Positions 16,021 through 25,220 of a DNA stretch of 43,335 nt are shown in pieces. The notes beneath the pieces were generated by a model that was not told where the DNA came from, did no database searches, and saw only the letters and a program-made list of their open reading frames with translations. Source of the stretch: JANXVV01 sp038230975 (lineage in GTDB: Bacteria; Planctomycetota; Phycisphaerae; Tepidisphaerales; Tepidisphaeraceae); NCBI GenBank assembly GCA_038230975.1, contig JBBRMF010000010.1, forward strand, positions 1 through 43,335, written 5' to 3'. The translations under genes were made by a program, and so were the position numbers. Position 1 is the stretch's first letter, and each line of letters begins with the position of its first letter.

Positions 16021-17250
16021 ATGTCGCAAACGAGCCACTCACGACGTGATTTTCTCCGCAGCGCCGCCGCAGTGGCGGCGCTGGGCGCAACGCCAGCGAT
16101 CGGCGAGTCTCCGGCTGGCGCGGATAATCCTACGAAGAATCTCGTGTGCGAGGGTGGGTGCTGCATCACCCGTTCGGGCGATTTCTACAATGTCGAGCGC
16201 GGCGATCCGTTTCCGTACAAGCAACCGATCGAGAAGCTGCGCGAGATCGGCATGGTGCGGGAAACGTGGCAAATGGAAATCATTGCTGAAGGGCAAAGCA
16301 ACTCGAAAATCAAGCGGCCGATGCTCAAAACCGATGGCACCGCCCTGACCTTTGACGCGTTGATGAAAATCGCGGCGACCAAGGCGGTCAGTTATTTCAA
16401 GGTCATCACCTGCAACAACCTGCCCGATCCATTGGGGCATGGCCTGTGGGAAGGCGTACCGCTACGCGACGTGCTGTGGCTGACGGGGCCTGCCGAAAAT
16501 ATACGGCACGTCTATTACTACGGTCACCACAACGAAGACCCCAAGCAGATCTTTAAGTGCTATCTGCCGATGAATCGCGTCTTTGAAGACCCGCCGGGCG
16601 AGTTGCCGGTCCTGCTCTGCTACAAACTAAATGGAGAGTTTCTGACCGGTGAGCGCGGCGGGCCGGTGCGCATGATCGTGCCCGAAGCGTATGGTTTCAA
16701 ATCCGTCAAATGGCTGCAGCGCGTCGTATTCACCAACAACCCGCACGCCAACGACACCTACGCCGACGAAAACAACGACGTCAACAGTTGGCTCAAGACG
16801 TTCGCCCGCTTCGGCGACATGCACGACAAGATCCGCGCCGCCGACCCTATCATGATTCACGGCAACGTCCAGGTCGGCGTTTCGGGCCTCTCCAAAGTGC
16901 AATACTGGATTCACAAAGAAAGCGATCCGATGCCGCCCAACGATCCGTATTTCACGAGCGCACCGTGGCAGGACGCGCAGATCGTTGGATTCGACGAAGC
17001 GGCAATGAAAGGCCTGGATCTCACCCGGGTTCATCCGGCACAGTTTGATGCTGTCACGAAGAAGCCTCGCCAATGGCCGCTTCGCTACACGCTTTGCCGA
17101 TGGACCGCCGAGCCGCGCCACTTCCTGCCGGGCAAGTATAAGCTGCGCTGCCGCACGATTGACCAGGGGGGCTACGCCCAACCGATGCCCCGGCCATTTT
17201 CGAAATCCGGACGAAACGGGATCCAAGTCATCTCACTTGAGGTCGGCTAA
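16021..17250 (+). CDS. Tat-exported molybdopterin oxidoreductase (sulfite-oxidase fold)
   Basis: The 409-residue protein starts with a twin-arginine signal (SRRDFLRSAAAVAALGATPA), so it is folded with cofactor in the cytoplasm and exported. Residues about 60-260 resemble the oxidoreductase molybdopterin-binding domain of sulfite oxidases: VITCNNLPDPLGHGLWEG holds the likely molybdenum-ligating Cys, followed by VPLRDVLWL, GGPVRMIVPEAYGF and KSVKWLQRVVF. The C-terminal part fits the dimerisation domain (FTSAPWQDAQIVGFD, CRTIDQGGYAQPMP). The region before the Mo domain contains CEGGCC, which I do not recognise from other members. The substrate is unknown; sulfite or a related small oxyanion is a guess. 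ATG 16021 is chosen because it puts the Tat motif at the N-terminus. Its stop is 4 nt from that of the convergent tgpA-like gene. Confidence 0.85.
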   Translation: MSQTSHSRRDFLRSAAAVAALGATPAIGESPAGADNPTKNLVCEGGCCITRSGDFYNVERGDPFPYKQPIEKLREIGMVRETWQMEIIAEGQSNSKIKRPMLKTDGTALTFDALMKIAATKAVSYFKVITCNNLPDPLGHGLWEGVPLRDVLWLTGPAENIRHVYYYGHHNEDPKQIFKCYLPMNRVFEDPPGELPVLLCYKLNGEFLTGERGGPVRMIVPEAYGFKSVKWLQRVVFTNNPHANDTYADENNDVNSWLKTFARFGDMHDKIRAADPIMIHGNVQVGVSGLSKVQYWIHKESDPMPPNDPYFTSAPWQDAQIVGFDEAAMKGLDLTRVHPAQFDAVTKKPRQWPLRYTLCRWTAEPRHFLPGKYKLRCRTIDQGGYAQPMPRPFSKSGRNGIQVISLEVG

Positions 17251-17254
17251 GGCG

Positions 17255-19498
17255 TCACGCGTCGCGCAAGGGGGGTAACGTGTCGGCCAATCGGCTGACA
17301 ACTTCCGCCAACCGGCGCTGCTGGGCGGGCTGGATGCTGACTCCGCCGTACCTGACGCGATAGAAAATTCGCGTGAGTCGTTCGATTTGGTCGTAGGCGT
17401 CGGTGGGTAGATACGTCAGCGTTTTCATGAACTCGCGCGGCGTGAGATGCCGAGGTCGATAGATTCGCCGTCGCCCGAGCACTTCCATCATGTCCTCATA
17501 AAAACCCAGTTGCCTCGCCAATCGAATTTGCTCTTCCATCGGGAGGGCATTCAAACCGATCTTGCTGGCTCGACGGCGGATGCGATAGCGCTCCAGAATG
17601 AACCAGGCAATGATGCTGAACATAATCAGAAGCATCACGGAGATGACACCCGCCAGCAGCTTGGTTGAGATGGTCCAGAACTCCGCGCGATCCATCAACC
17701 GATCCCACCAGCGGCTCAGGCGGCTTATTTTTGCCTGGCCACGATTCGCGCTGTTCACCAGCGAGTTGTCGAGCTTCTGGATCAGGTTCTCGCGATTGCC
17801 ACCATCGTACGCCACGACCGATGTGCCCCATTTCATCTCGAGCCATTCAAAAACGTGTTTCGCATTTTGCCAGGCGCTGCTGGCTTCCGTCGGTGGAGAT
17901 TCACGGCCGCTGGTGGGATCGAAGACAACCCATCCGTTCTGAGTGGTCAACACCTCGACCCAGGCATGGGCATGCGCCTGGCGAACCTGAAATACTTCGC
18001 TGTAACTGTTGTATTCGTCCGTTGTGAAGCCGGTGACCATCCGGGCTCGCAGACCCAGGCTCTGGCAGGCAAGGGTCATGGCTCCGGCAAAATACTCGCA
18101 GTGTCCGCGTTTGATCTGGCTCACGAAAACCGCCAGTGGATCTTTCCCTTCAAACGCGGCGGCGGCATCTGACAGATCCAGGCTATAGGTGAAATGCGTT
18201 TTAAAATATCGCTCGATGTTCCCCGCGATGCGTTCGTCATCAGCGGTGATATACCCGGCCCGCACGCGCGCCAAGGTTTGGTCGTTGGTCAGACCGGTGA
18301 CTTCCGAATCGCGGGCAAACGCGACAATTTCAGGGGAGATTTCGCTGTTTGCCTGCCCAATCTGGCGCTCGGGTTTCGTCAGTACATTGTTTGATACGAC
18401 TTCATATTCAATGGGAAACTGCAGCTCGTCTGTTCGCTGCATCGTTTCATCAGTGAAGTGAAATGCGATCTTGAGTTCGCGTTTCGGATGCATCGATCGG
18501 ATGCCGGCCAACGCGAACATTCCCTTTGAACCAATCGGTTCCAATCGAACGGTCTGACGCCATTCATCAATCAGGGAAGCCATATTGTTGATGAAGACAT
18601 CGTCCACGCCGATCGTTTTTTCAAACGCGGGGGATGCATGTCGCATCCAATGCCATTCGTCGTTCTTGCCCTGCGTATAGCGATCGAACGTTGCGCCGCG
18701 CAGGCGGAGCGATCCGGATTCGACGAGTTTCCCTTTGTGCTCGACACGCACCGTGGCGACTGGAGTGTTGTTCACGGTGATCTTCGCGACCTGATTGAAT
18801 TGCACTTCATCGCTGAACCCCTGCAGCGCTTCGGGTTGGCGAAGTTGCAGGCGGCCGAACATACCGCTGCCCATGCCCCGCGGGGCAAACAGAAAGACGA
18901 CGATCGCGCAAGCCATCGACACGACTGAAACCAGCCAGGTCAGTCGGCGCATGGAGCGCGGAAGGTAGCGTTGATCCTGTCGAAGCGTGGCGGCGTTGAT
19001 TTTTTCATCGGGCAAAGTCTGTGCGGCTCTTGTGCGATCCGTTTCAACCTTCAGGTGATAGAGCAGGCATCCGTACAACAGCAATACCATGTGCGTGAAA
19101 AAGATGATGGCGAAACCAAGGCTCGCGGTGCTGATGGCGGCGGCAACCATCAAAAGCCAACTCAGCACGAGCAACTGGGCATAATCGCGATTGGCGCGCT
19201 GCTCGAACAGCTTGATGATCTGCAACAGCACGAGAAACTGCCCGATCAAAAGAATCGGAGTGCCTGTGACCCGCAGCACGTTCATCGCCACATAGAGAAA
19301 CGCGAGCAAGGTGATACCGTTGGCGAACCACCGGGGCATCGGGATGAATTTATTCCTCCAGACCAGCCACGCGTTGATCAGGACTACGCTGGCGGAGAAC
19401 ACCCACAAGGCCGGCTCTTCGGCGGCGATCGAAAAGCCAGTCAATCCCAGGAACACCAGGATGTAAACGACGGGTTTGAATTGGCGGATGTCATACAT
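17255..19498 (-). CDS. TgpA-type membrane transglutaminase-like protein
   Basis: The 747-residue protein has about six N-terminal membrane helices (residues 1-215, DUF3488-type), an extracytoplasmic transglutaminase-like domain, a further membrane helix near residue 640 (VISVMLLIMFSIIAWFIL) and a cytoplasmic DUF4129-like tail. The papain-like triad is complete: Cys467 in GHCEYFAGAM, His511 in AHAHAWVEV and Asp527 in FDPTSGRE. P. aeruginosa TgpA, of the same architecture, is essential for viability; the natural substrate is unknown. It is last in the operon moxR-DUF58-tgpA, starting 24 nt after the DUF58 gene. This three-gene set is widespread and is thought to act on the cell envelope. Confidence 0.92.
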   Translation of the reverse strand: MYDIRQFKPVVYILVFLGLTGFSIAAEEPALWVFSASVVLINAWLVWRNKFIPMPRWFANGITLLAFLYVAMNVLRVTGTPILLIGQFLVLLQIIKLFEQRANRDYAQLLVLSWLLMVAAAISTASLGFAIIFFTHMVLLLYGCLLYHLKVETDRTRAAQTLPDEKINAATLRQDQRYLPRSMRRLTWLVSVVSMACAIVVFLFAPRGMGSGMFGRLQLRQPEALQGFSDEVQFNQVAKITVNNTPVATVRVEHKGKLVESGSLRLRGATFDRYTQGKNDEWHWMRHASPAFEKTIGVDDVFINNMASLIDEWRQTVRLEPIGSKGMFALAGIRSMHPKRELKIAFHFTDETMQRTDELQFPIEYEVVSNNVLTKPERQIGQANSEISPEIVAFARDSEVTGLTNDQTLARVRAGYITADDERIAGNIERYFKTHFTYSLDLSDAAAAFEGKDPLAVFVSQIKRGHCEYFAGAMTLACQSLGLRARMVTGFTTDEYNSYSEVFQVRQAHAHAWVEVLTTQNGWVVFDPTSGRESPPTEASSAWQNAKHVFEWLEMKWGTSVVAYDGGNRENLIQKLDNSLVNSANRGQAKISRLSRWWDRLMDRAEFWTISTKLLAGVISVMLLIMFSIIAWFILERYRIRRRASKIGLNALPMEEQIRLARQLGFYEDMMEVLGRRRIYRPRHLTPREFMKTLTYLPTDAYDQIERLTRIFYRVRYGGVSIQPAQQRRLAEVVSRLADTLPPLRDA

Positions 19499-19522
19499 AG
19501 ATCACCACTACCTGCAACCGTA

Positions 19523-20737
19523 CTACTTCTTCGACTTTCGAACCGGAGCCGCGGCAATGGCTTCAGAAAAATCGATGGCGGGATCGAACTTAAAAGCATC
19601 GCGACCGAGCGGTGTATTAGGCGAGAGAACCACCATCGATCCACGGGATTGTTCAGGCCGCCCGGATTGAAAATCATGCGGTGTGAGCAAAACCGCGGTG
19701 GTTCCGCTGGTCAGCAATTCACCACCGCGCTTGAGCAATCGCCGGGCATCGTGCGTTCGGTTCACCGGGAGCTTGGCGAGGGTGGCCATCAGGTCGCGGC
19801 CATGACGTTTCCCGCGATTGGGAGCCAGGTTGATCCAGTCATCTGACCAGGCGAGCAATCCGACCATCAGGCCCGCTTCAAGGGCATGGGTTGCCAGCGA
19901 ACCGGCCATGGCGATCGCACGTTCGACGCGGGCGGATTCTTCCCGGGTCATTTCCGTTTGATGCGTGTCGACAAACAAAATGATTCGCGGCGGAGCCACG
20001 ACCGTCATCTCCTTGGTCACCAGCACCCCCGTCCGGGCGCTGCGTTTCCAGTGAATCAAGCGAGGATTCTCACCGCGCCGATACTCTTTGACGCCATAAA
20101 ATTCATCCGTGCCACCGCGTCTTGGGCGAAGCATCGCGCCGGATTTTTCGGCGGCTGTGAAGCGAAGAAGCAGCTTGGGATCGACCTGCCCAATGGCGGG
20201 ATACACAAGAATTGAATCGCTCTGGCTGCGATTCAGCGTGCGTTTTACGAAGCCGAACGGAAAACTCGTGCAGGCCTCGTAACGATTGAAAATATATAAT
20301 CCGCGCCGTTTGGGAATTAATTCGGTGGGGACAACCGCGGTCGTCTTCGGGGCGGCATGAAGCATGTACGCCACGGGTTTTCGCGTGAAAGCTTCGGCCC
20401 CATCGGATTCGGACACGGTGACCGAAAGACTGGGCCAGAATCGCTTTTGGTTGGTGATTTCATACGTCACCGTGACCCGCTGCCCCACCACCGCGTGATC
20501 CGGCATGATACGAACGACGCGTAGCTTCAGCAGCACCATCCGGCTGATCGAAATGCTGACGAGCATCACACCGATCATTAAACCCGCGACGCCGAACAAT
20601 AGGTTCGCCTGGCTGTTCACGGCGGCCATGATCATGAAGAGGATCAAGGCGACGAACATCCAACCATTGAGCGAGAACTCATTTGACGGCCGAACCCGCA
20701 GCAGGCTGCTGACATCGGATGATGGATCCTTAGGCAT
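19523..20737 (-). CDS. DUF58 domain protein of the MoxR operon
   Basis: The 404-residue protein has two adjacent membrane helices near the N-terminus (about residues 24-66), a beta-rich extracytoplasmic segment, and a DUF58 domain with the signature NPRLIHWKRSARTGVLVTKE near residue 225, followed by a von Willebrand factor A-like fold (IILFVDTH...). The MIDAS metal site is only partly recognisable. DUF58 proteins are regular partners of MoxR ATPases and transglutaminase-like proteins; the precise function is unknown. It starts 19 nt after the moxR-like stop, so the three genes form one transcription unit. Confidence 0.9.
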   Translation of the reverse strand: MPKDPSSDVSSLLRVRPSNEFSLNGWMFVALILFMIMAAVNSQANLLFGVAGLMIGVMLVSISISRMVLLKLRVVRIMPDHAVVGQRVTVTYEITNQKRFWPSLSVTVSESDGAEAFTRKPVAYMLHAAPKTTAVVPTELIPKRRGLYIFNRYEACTSFPFGFVKRTLNRSQSDSILVYPAIGQVDPKLLLRFTAAEKSGAMLRPRRGGTDEFYGVKEYRRGENPRLIHWKRSARTGVLVTKEMTVVAPPRIILFVDTHQTEMTREESARVERAIAMAGSLATHALEAGLMVGLLAWSDDWINLAPNRGKRHGRDLMATLAKLPVNRTHDARRLLKRGGELLTSGTTAVLLTPHDFQSGRPEQSRGSMVVLSPNTPLGRDAFKFDPAIDFSEAIAAAPVRKSKK

Positions 20738-20756
20738 GATGATTCCCTATGCCACC

Positions 20757-21716
20757 TTATCTGGGCGACGGCACTTGATCCAGAATATTCTGCAGGATGC
20801 GGCCCGTCGAATGTCCGTCGCCGTTGTTCAGATAGGTCTTGCTGATCACGCGATGGGCAAATACGGGAATGACCAGCGCCTTCACATCATCGGGCAATAC
20901 ATAGTCACGACCTCGTAATAAAGCGGTGGCCTGGCAGGCGGAGGTTAAGGCCAGCGCGCCGCGCGGTGACACACCCAGGTGCAAAAGCTCTGCCGTTCGA
21001 GTCGCCTCGACGATATCGAGGATGTAATCCACGACCGCGGTATCCAATCGAACTTTAGTCACTTCGTTTTGCAGCTCGATCACATCTTTCGAAGTCATTA
21101 CCGGCTTCAGGTCCTCAAGCTTCGTGCGGCCCGGTTGGAGCGTTAGAATCCGATGCTCCGAAGCCCGATCCGGGTAACCGAGCGCGATGCGTAGCAGGAA
21201 CCGATCGAGTTGATTCTCCGGGAGATAATAGGTCCCTTCAAACTCAAAGGGATTTTGGGTGGCCACCAGCATGAACGGACGTTCGAGCAGGAGGGTTTGA
21301 TTTTCGACGCTGACTTGCTGCTCGGCCATCGCTTCAAGCAATGCCGATTGGGTGCGCGGGGTGGTGCGGTTGATTTCATCGGCCAACACGATGTTGGCAA
21401 AAATCGGCCCCGGTTTGAATTCAAACCCCTGCGTCTGGTGATTGAAGATCGATACGCCGAGTACATCGCTCGGCAGCAGATCCGGGGTCAACTGAATGCG
21501 ATTGAATTTACAATCGATGCTCTTTGCCAGGGAACGCGCCAGGACCGTCTTGCCGACCCCGGGCACGTCCTCAATCAGCACATGTCCACGCGCCAGAAGT
21601 CCTACAATCAGTTGGTCAACCGCCTGGGGGTGACCAAAAAAAACAGATCGAATATTTTCGCGAAGTGCTTCGAATCGGCTATCGACCACAGGTTTTCCGC
21701 CAAAGGGTATGAACAA
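20757..21716 (-). CDS. MoxR-family AAA+ ATPase
   Basis: The 319-residue chaperone-like ATPase shows Walker A DVPGVGKTVLAR, Walker B IVLADEINR followed by PRTQSALLEAMAEQQV, sensor 1 VATQNPFEFEGTYYLPENQLDRF, and the C-terminal lid with GVSPRGALAL. MoxR proteins are thought to mature or assemble VWA-type partners; here the partner would be the next gene. The start is not ATG: TTG 21716 or GTG 21689 are the realistic options, since there is no in-frame ATG before the conserved FEALRENIR segment. The gene is divergent from the YggS gene, so the two promoters share 21717-21852. Confidence 0.92.
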   Translation of the reverse strand: MFIPFGGKPVVDSRFEALRENIRSVFFGHPQAVDQLIVGLLARGHVLIEDVPGVGKTVLARSLAKSIDCKFNRIQLTPDLLPSDVLGVSIFNHQTQGFEFKPGPIFANIVLADEINRTTPRTQSALLEAMAEQQVSVENQTLLLERPFMLVATQNPFEFEGTYYLPENQLDRFLLRIALGYPDRASEHRILTLQPGRTKLEDLKPVMTSKDVIELQNEVTKVRLDTAVVDYILDIVEATRTAELLHLGVSPRGALALTSACQATALLRGRDYVLPDDVKALVIPVFAHRVISKTYLNNGDGHSTGRILQNILDQVPSPR

Positions 21717-21852
21717 ACCGCCTACTTGCCGCCTCCGTACGGTCGGAGGATGAATTGGATCATTCTACAGAAGCATAGGAAGGACACCAATGGAACTCTA
21801 TACCTTTTTCCATTCACGCCTTATAATGCTGCCCGAACAAGAAGGAGCTTGC

Positions 21853-22632
21853 GTGGCAAAGAATTCGCCGTTGGCAATACAATTGACGGAGATCCGCGAG
21901 CGCATTGCCGCCGCCTGTGCCAAGGCAAATCGCGAGTTGTCGGAGGTTACGATGATCGCGGTGACAAAAACCGCGGCACCTGAGCAAGTTCGCGAGATTT
22001 TGCAGTTAGGGGTTGGGGATCTGGGTGAAAGCCGGGTGCAGGTACTCACGCAGAAAGTGGCTCAGGTCAACGAATTTTATAATCGTCAAAAGGCGCGCGG
22101 GGAAGAAGAAGCGGTCGCGGCGCTGGCGCCGAGACTTCGCTGGCACATGATCGGTCACCTGCAGCGAAACAAGGTCAAGCCGATTCTCCCGCTGGTGGAT
22201 TTCGTTCATAGCGTAGACAGTTTGCGGCTGGCGGAGGAAATCGAAGTAGCCGGCGGAAAAATCAACAAAACAACCCCGGTATTTTTGCAGATCAACGCGA
22301 GCGAGGAAAACAGCAAGTTCGGTGTCGCGGTGGGCGCATCGCTTCATCTGGCCGAGCAGATCGCGTTGATGGCAAACATTTCGCTCGTGGGACTGATGGC
22401 CATGGCCCCGCTGGATGCCACGCCCGAAGTATCTCGCACGGTTTTCGCGCGAACACGCGAGATTTTCGATGAAATCAAGTGGAACAAAATCGGTGGCGCA
22501 GCGTTCAAGCACCTGAGCATGGGCATGAGCAACGATTTCGAGGCCGCCATCGCGGAAGGCGCAACGATGATCCGCGTGGGTACCGCACTCTTTGGCGGTA
22601 AGTTGGCGGATGGCGATGACAGCGCGGATTGA
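21853..22632 (+). CDS. YggS/PROSC-type PLP homeostasis protein
   Basis: The 259-residue protein has the fold of the alanine racemase N-terminal barrel and binds pyridoxal phosphate without known catalysis; it buffers PLP and affects amino-acid and coenzyme A pools. Seen are MIAVTKTAAPEQV with PLP lysine 39, the GESRVQ motif, WHMIGHLQRNK, and the phosphate-binding end LSMGMSNDFEAAIAEGATMIRVGTALFG (family usually ends GTxIFG). GTG 21853 is preferred: AAGGAG at 21842-21847 gives a 5-nt spacing, and the product then has family length. The longer ATG at 21790 lacks a ribosome site. The gene next to it is a small membrane protein, as is common for yggS loci, though a YggT match is not convincing. 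Confidence 0.92.
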   Translation: MAKNSPLAIQLTEIRERIAAACAKANRELSEVTMIAVTKTAAPEQVREILQLGVGDLGESRVQVLTQKVAQVNEFYNRQKARGEEEAVAALAPRLRWHMIGHLQRNKVKPILPLVDFVHSVDSLRLAEEIEVAGGKINKTTPVFLQINASEENSKFGVAVGASLHLAEQIALMANISLVGLMAMAPLDATPEVSRTVFARTREIFDEIKWNKIGGAAFKHLSMGMSNDFEAAIAEGATMIRVGTALFGGKLADGDDSAD

Positions 22633-22683
22633 AACATAAGTGAGATTCCAGGTTGTCGTGTCGTTTGAGATTTCATTCCAGTC

Positions 22684-22989
22684 ATGCCGGACGTCGATTT
22701 TTTCCAATTCTTTCGCTACACGCTTGGCACGATCGCAACGATCTACGCGACGATTCTTACCTTGCAGTCGATGTGGGCCTGGATCGTCTGGTTATCCGGC
22801 CATGACAAATACATCTCCCTCGTTCGCCGGTATGTAATCGTTCATGGATTACGGCTCAGGTTTAAGAGCTTCTGGGGCGATGTCATCATCTGTATGCTTC
22901 TATGCGTCGTGTTTTTATTACTCTGGTACGCGCACGGGCAAATGCGCCACATGTTCACCGCGTACCACGCGGCGAAGGCATCGCTGTAG
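22684..22989 (+). CDS. Small membrane protein with two predicted helices, unrecognised
   Basis: The 101-residue protein has two hydrophobic segments (about residues 17-36, IATIYATILTLQSMWAWIVW, and 66-84, VIICMLLCVVFLLLWYAHG) separated by a basic loop (RRYVIVHGLRLRFKS), which predicts both ends outside the cytoplasmic face or a hairpin with the loop inside. I recognise no family. It lies 51 nt after the YggS gene and 44 nt before the modular gene at 23034, so the three may be co-transcribed. No clear ribosome site precedes ATG 22684. Confidence 0.6.
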   Translation: MPDVDFFQFFRYTLGTIATIYATILTLQSMWAWIVWLSGHDKYISLVRRYVIVHGLRLRFKSFWGDVIICMLLCVVFLLLWYAHGQMRHMFTAYHAAKASL

Positions 22990-23033
22990 TACACAGGGAT
23001 CAGGAACCCTGTTTTGGACCAAAGCTTTAACCC

Positions 23034-24008
23034 ATGTCGCGCACTCCTCCCAATACTGAAGAACCCAAACTCTTGCCCGGTGAGCCCGCTCCGCGGCAAC
23101 CCGTCTCGCCAGCAACGCCGCCGTCGACGGAAATCATCCCGGCGTTTGTGCCGATGCGCCAACTTTCAGAGCTCCCTAAAGATGAGCTGGAACAGTTGGC
23201 AGAAGAGTTCGGACTGTCGGTAGGCGACTACAAATCGAGCCAGCATCTGGTCGCCGCCATTCATGATCGGCGGCAGATGATTGGCGGATTGGATCGCGAG
23301 ACTTTGCTTGAAGTGATCCGCTGGGGTCGCCGTCCGGTATTGGCGAATCTCAATAAAGAGCAACTCGCCCAGGAGATTGTCCGGATCAAGTCCATGCGAT
23401 TTGAGGGTCTTTCACAGCAAGGCCTGGTTGTTCTGACCAAGCTACGCGGCGTGAAGGTCAATGCCACTGACGATGTCCCCACACTCGTGAATAAGTTAAA
23501 GAAGAAAGAGGGCTTATTTACCCGCATGAATCGCAAACGCCGGGCGATGCTGGGATCGCTCGTCTCGAACATGCTGGGTGAAAGTGAATCCGCGAAGACG
23601 GGTAACGATTATCAGTTTGTTCCCCCGGCGGACGCGGTCGGTGCAAGCTCAACGACAGCCACACCCAGTCCCAAGTCGGCAATGCCTTCCATTAAAGAAG
23701 AGATTGAGGACGCCGGGCTTTTCAGCGGCATCGCCGGGCGGATCAAGAGGTCGGCGGACGACTACTTAAATCAGAAACTGGATGAGATCGAATCGCGCAT
23801 CGACCGCAAGCTGGATGAGATCGATCGTCGGCTGGCGGAATGGCGCGATAAAGAAATCGCCAATCGCATCCGCATCTTGAAGATCACGCTGTGGGCCAGT
23901 GTCATCGTCGGTGCTTTTTCGCTGATCTACGCCTACGTGCATGAGCTGGTTTATCCGAGTCCCGCCCCACCGGTTCCGCAAAAGCAGGCGGATATCCGAT
24001 CGAAATAA
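23034..24008 (+). CDS. Membrane-anchored protein with three SAP/Rho-N-like modules and a coiled coil
   Basis: The 324-residue protein begins with a proline-rich low-complexity stretch (1-40). Residues 44-83, 84-122 and 123-160 look like three related helix-extended-loop-helix modules of the SAP/Rho-N/LEM kind; the first is clearest (ELPKDELEQLAEEFGL, then a loop and HLVAAI). A Lys/Arg-rich patch (KLKKKEGLFTRMNRKRR) follows, then a Ser/Pro/Thr linker, an amphipathic coiled coil (about 240-285, with two KLDEIxxRIDRKLDEI-type repeats) and one C-terminal membrane helix (about 287-308, ITLWASVIVGAFSLIYAYV). The topology puts the modules in the cytoplasm as a tail-anchored protein. Such modules often bind nucleic acid, so a membrane-tethered DNA or RNA binder is possible, but that is inference. 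Confidence 0.65.
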   Translation: MSRTPPNTEEPKLLPGEPAPRQPVSPATPPSTEIIPAFVPMRQLSELPKDELEQLAEEFGLSVGDYKSSQHLVAAIHDRRQMIGGLDRETLLEVIRWGRRPVLANLNKEQLAQEIVRIKSMRFEGLSQQGLVVLTKLRGVKVNATDDVPTLVNKLKKKEGLFTRMNRKRRAMLGSLVSNMLGESESAKTGNDYQFVPPADAVGASSTTATPSPKSAMPSIKEEIEDAGLFSGIAGRIKRSADDYLNQKLDEIESRIDRKLDEIDRRLAEWRDKEIANRIRILKITLWASVIVGAFSLIYAYVHELVYPSPAPPVPQKQADIRSK

Positions 24009-24033
24009 AATTTGTGCGATGGATCGGCGAGGA

Positions 24034-25215
24034 TCATCCTGTCAAAAGCGATTGTATTAACTGATCGATCTGGGCATCGGTATGCTCACAGGATAGCGTC
24101 ACCCGCAGACGGCTGCTGCCGCGCGGGACTGTCGGTGGACGAATCGCGACGACGAGTAATCCGCGCTCCTGAAGAAACTTCGACGCCTGCAAAGCCGTCT
24201 CTTCGGCACCGAGGATGATGGGGATAATGGGTGAATCCCCATCCGGAATCCGATTTCCTCCTGCTCGTAATTTCTCGCGGACGAGCATCGACAAGGCCCG
24301 AACCCGCGCCTGTCGCCAGGGCTCACTGCGCAACACTCCGATCGCCGCGCTCGCCGCCGCCGCAACCGCTGGCGGCAGACTCGTCGAGAACAGATACGCC
24401 CTTCCAAAATTGACGACAGTGTCACACCATCTTTTCGATCCGCAAATCGCCCCACCGATTCCGCCGAGTGATTTCGACAGGGTCACGATGCTGATGTCGA
24501 CCGAATCGCGTAATCCAAGTTCCACCGCATAACCTGACCCATAAGGGCCATAGATGCCGGCGGCGTGGGCTTCATCGAGCAAGAGGGTGAATGGATGTTC
24601 CTGTTTCAAATCGACGATCTGCTGAAGCGCGGCGGCGTCGCCATCCATGCTGAAGATCGATTCCGTCACCACCACTTGCAGTTGGCCGGGTTCGGCTGTT
24701 TGCAGAAGGCGGCGGAGCTTGGAGATTCCGTTGTGTGGAAAAACGCGAAACGGCATCCCAGTCGATCGCACGGCGTCGACTAACGAGGCGTGCGCCAGCT
24801 TATCAATCAGGAATCGAACACCTTTCGCAGCTGATTTCGCCACTGCGGTGATCGCCCCGACCGCAGCCTCATTGGCCTGGAATCCGCTGGAAAGCAGGAC
24901 GGCATCTTCCGTTCCTTTCCACTGCGCAATATCGCTTTCAGCGGTGGCGTGTAGATCGGTGTATCCCGATACGAGCGGCGCGGCACCGCTGCCAAAACCG
25001 TGGGTTGCAGTGGCATTGACGACGGCTTGGAGAATCGCCGGATGATGGGTCAGCCCCAAGTAGTTATTGCTGGCGAAATTGATGTATGACTTGCCGTCGA
25101 TTTTGACATGAGTTGCGGCGACGGCAACCACCGGCCGCCGTATTCTGCGCTGATGGATTTGATCCACACCATCCAATTGCGTGGCGAGGATTTGATCGAA
25201 GAAGTCAGCCGACAT
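24034..25215 (-). CDS. bioF: 8-amino-7-oxononanoate synthase-like PLP enzyme
   Basis: The 393-residue alpha-oxoamine synthase condenses pimeloyl-ACP (or CoA) with alanine in biotin synthesis if it is a true BioF. Motifs: FASNNYLGLTHHP, GSGAAPLVSGYTDLHATAE, SIFSMDGDAA, LLLDEAHAAGIYGPYG (PLP-binding Asp and His) and TLSKSLGGIGGAICG with the PLP lysine. SGAAPLVSG and DEAHAAG are the BioF-like forms, against the Kbl-like forms in the 8369-9550 gene. No other biotin gene is nearby, so the annotation rests on family resemblance alone and a different acyl donor cannot be excluded. It begins 5 nt after the stop of the HU/IHF gene, so the two share a transcript. Confidence 0.83.
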   Translation of the reverse strand: MSADFFDQILATQLDGVDQIHQRRIRRPVVAVAATHVKIDGKSYINFASNNYLGLTHHPAILQAVVNATATHGFGSGAAPLVSGYTDLHATAESDIAQWKGTEDAVLLSSGFQANEAAVGAITAVAKSAAKGVRFLIDKLAHASLVDAVRSTGMPFRVFPHNGISKLRRLLQTAEPGQLQVVVTESIFSMDGDAAALQQIVDLKQEHPFTLLLDEAHAAGIYGPYGSGYAVELGLRDSVDISIVTLSKSLGGIGGAICGSKRWCDTVVNFGRAYLFSTSLPPAVAAAASAAIGVLRSEPWRQARVRALSMLVREKLRAGGNRIPDGDSPIIPIILGAEETALQASKFLQERGLLVVAIRPPTVPRGSSRLRVTLSCEHTDAQIDQLIQSLLTG

Positions 25216-25220
25216 TCAAT

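Noticed and set aside
15918..16169. In-frame N-terminal extension of cinA by 84 codons
   Set aside because: The extension has no homology, overlaps the start of the divergent oxidoreductase gene, and the CinA domain begins exactly at ATG 15917.
18971..19846. Plus-strand open frame (291 codons) opposite the tgpA and DUF58 genes
   Set aside because: Composition dominated by Gln, His and Arg without hydrophobic core patterns; it spans the junction of two well-supported genes.
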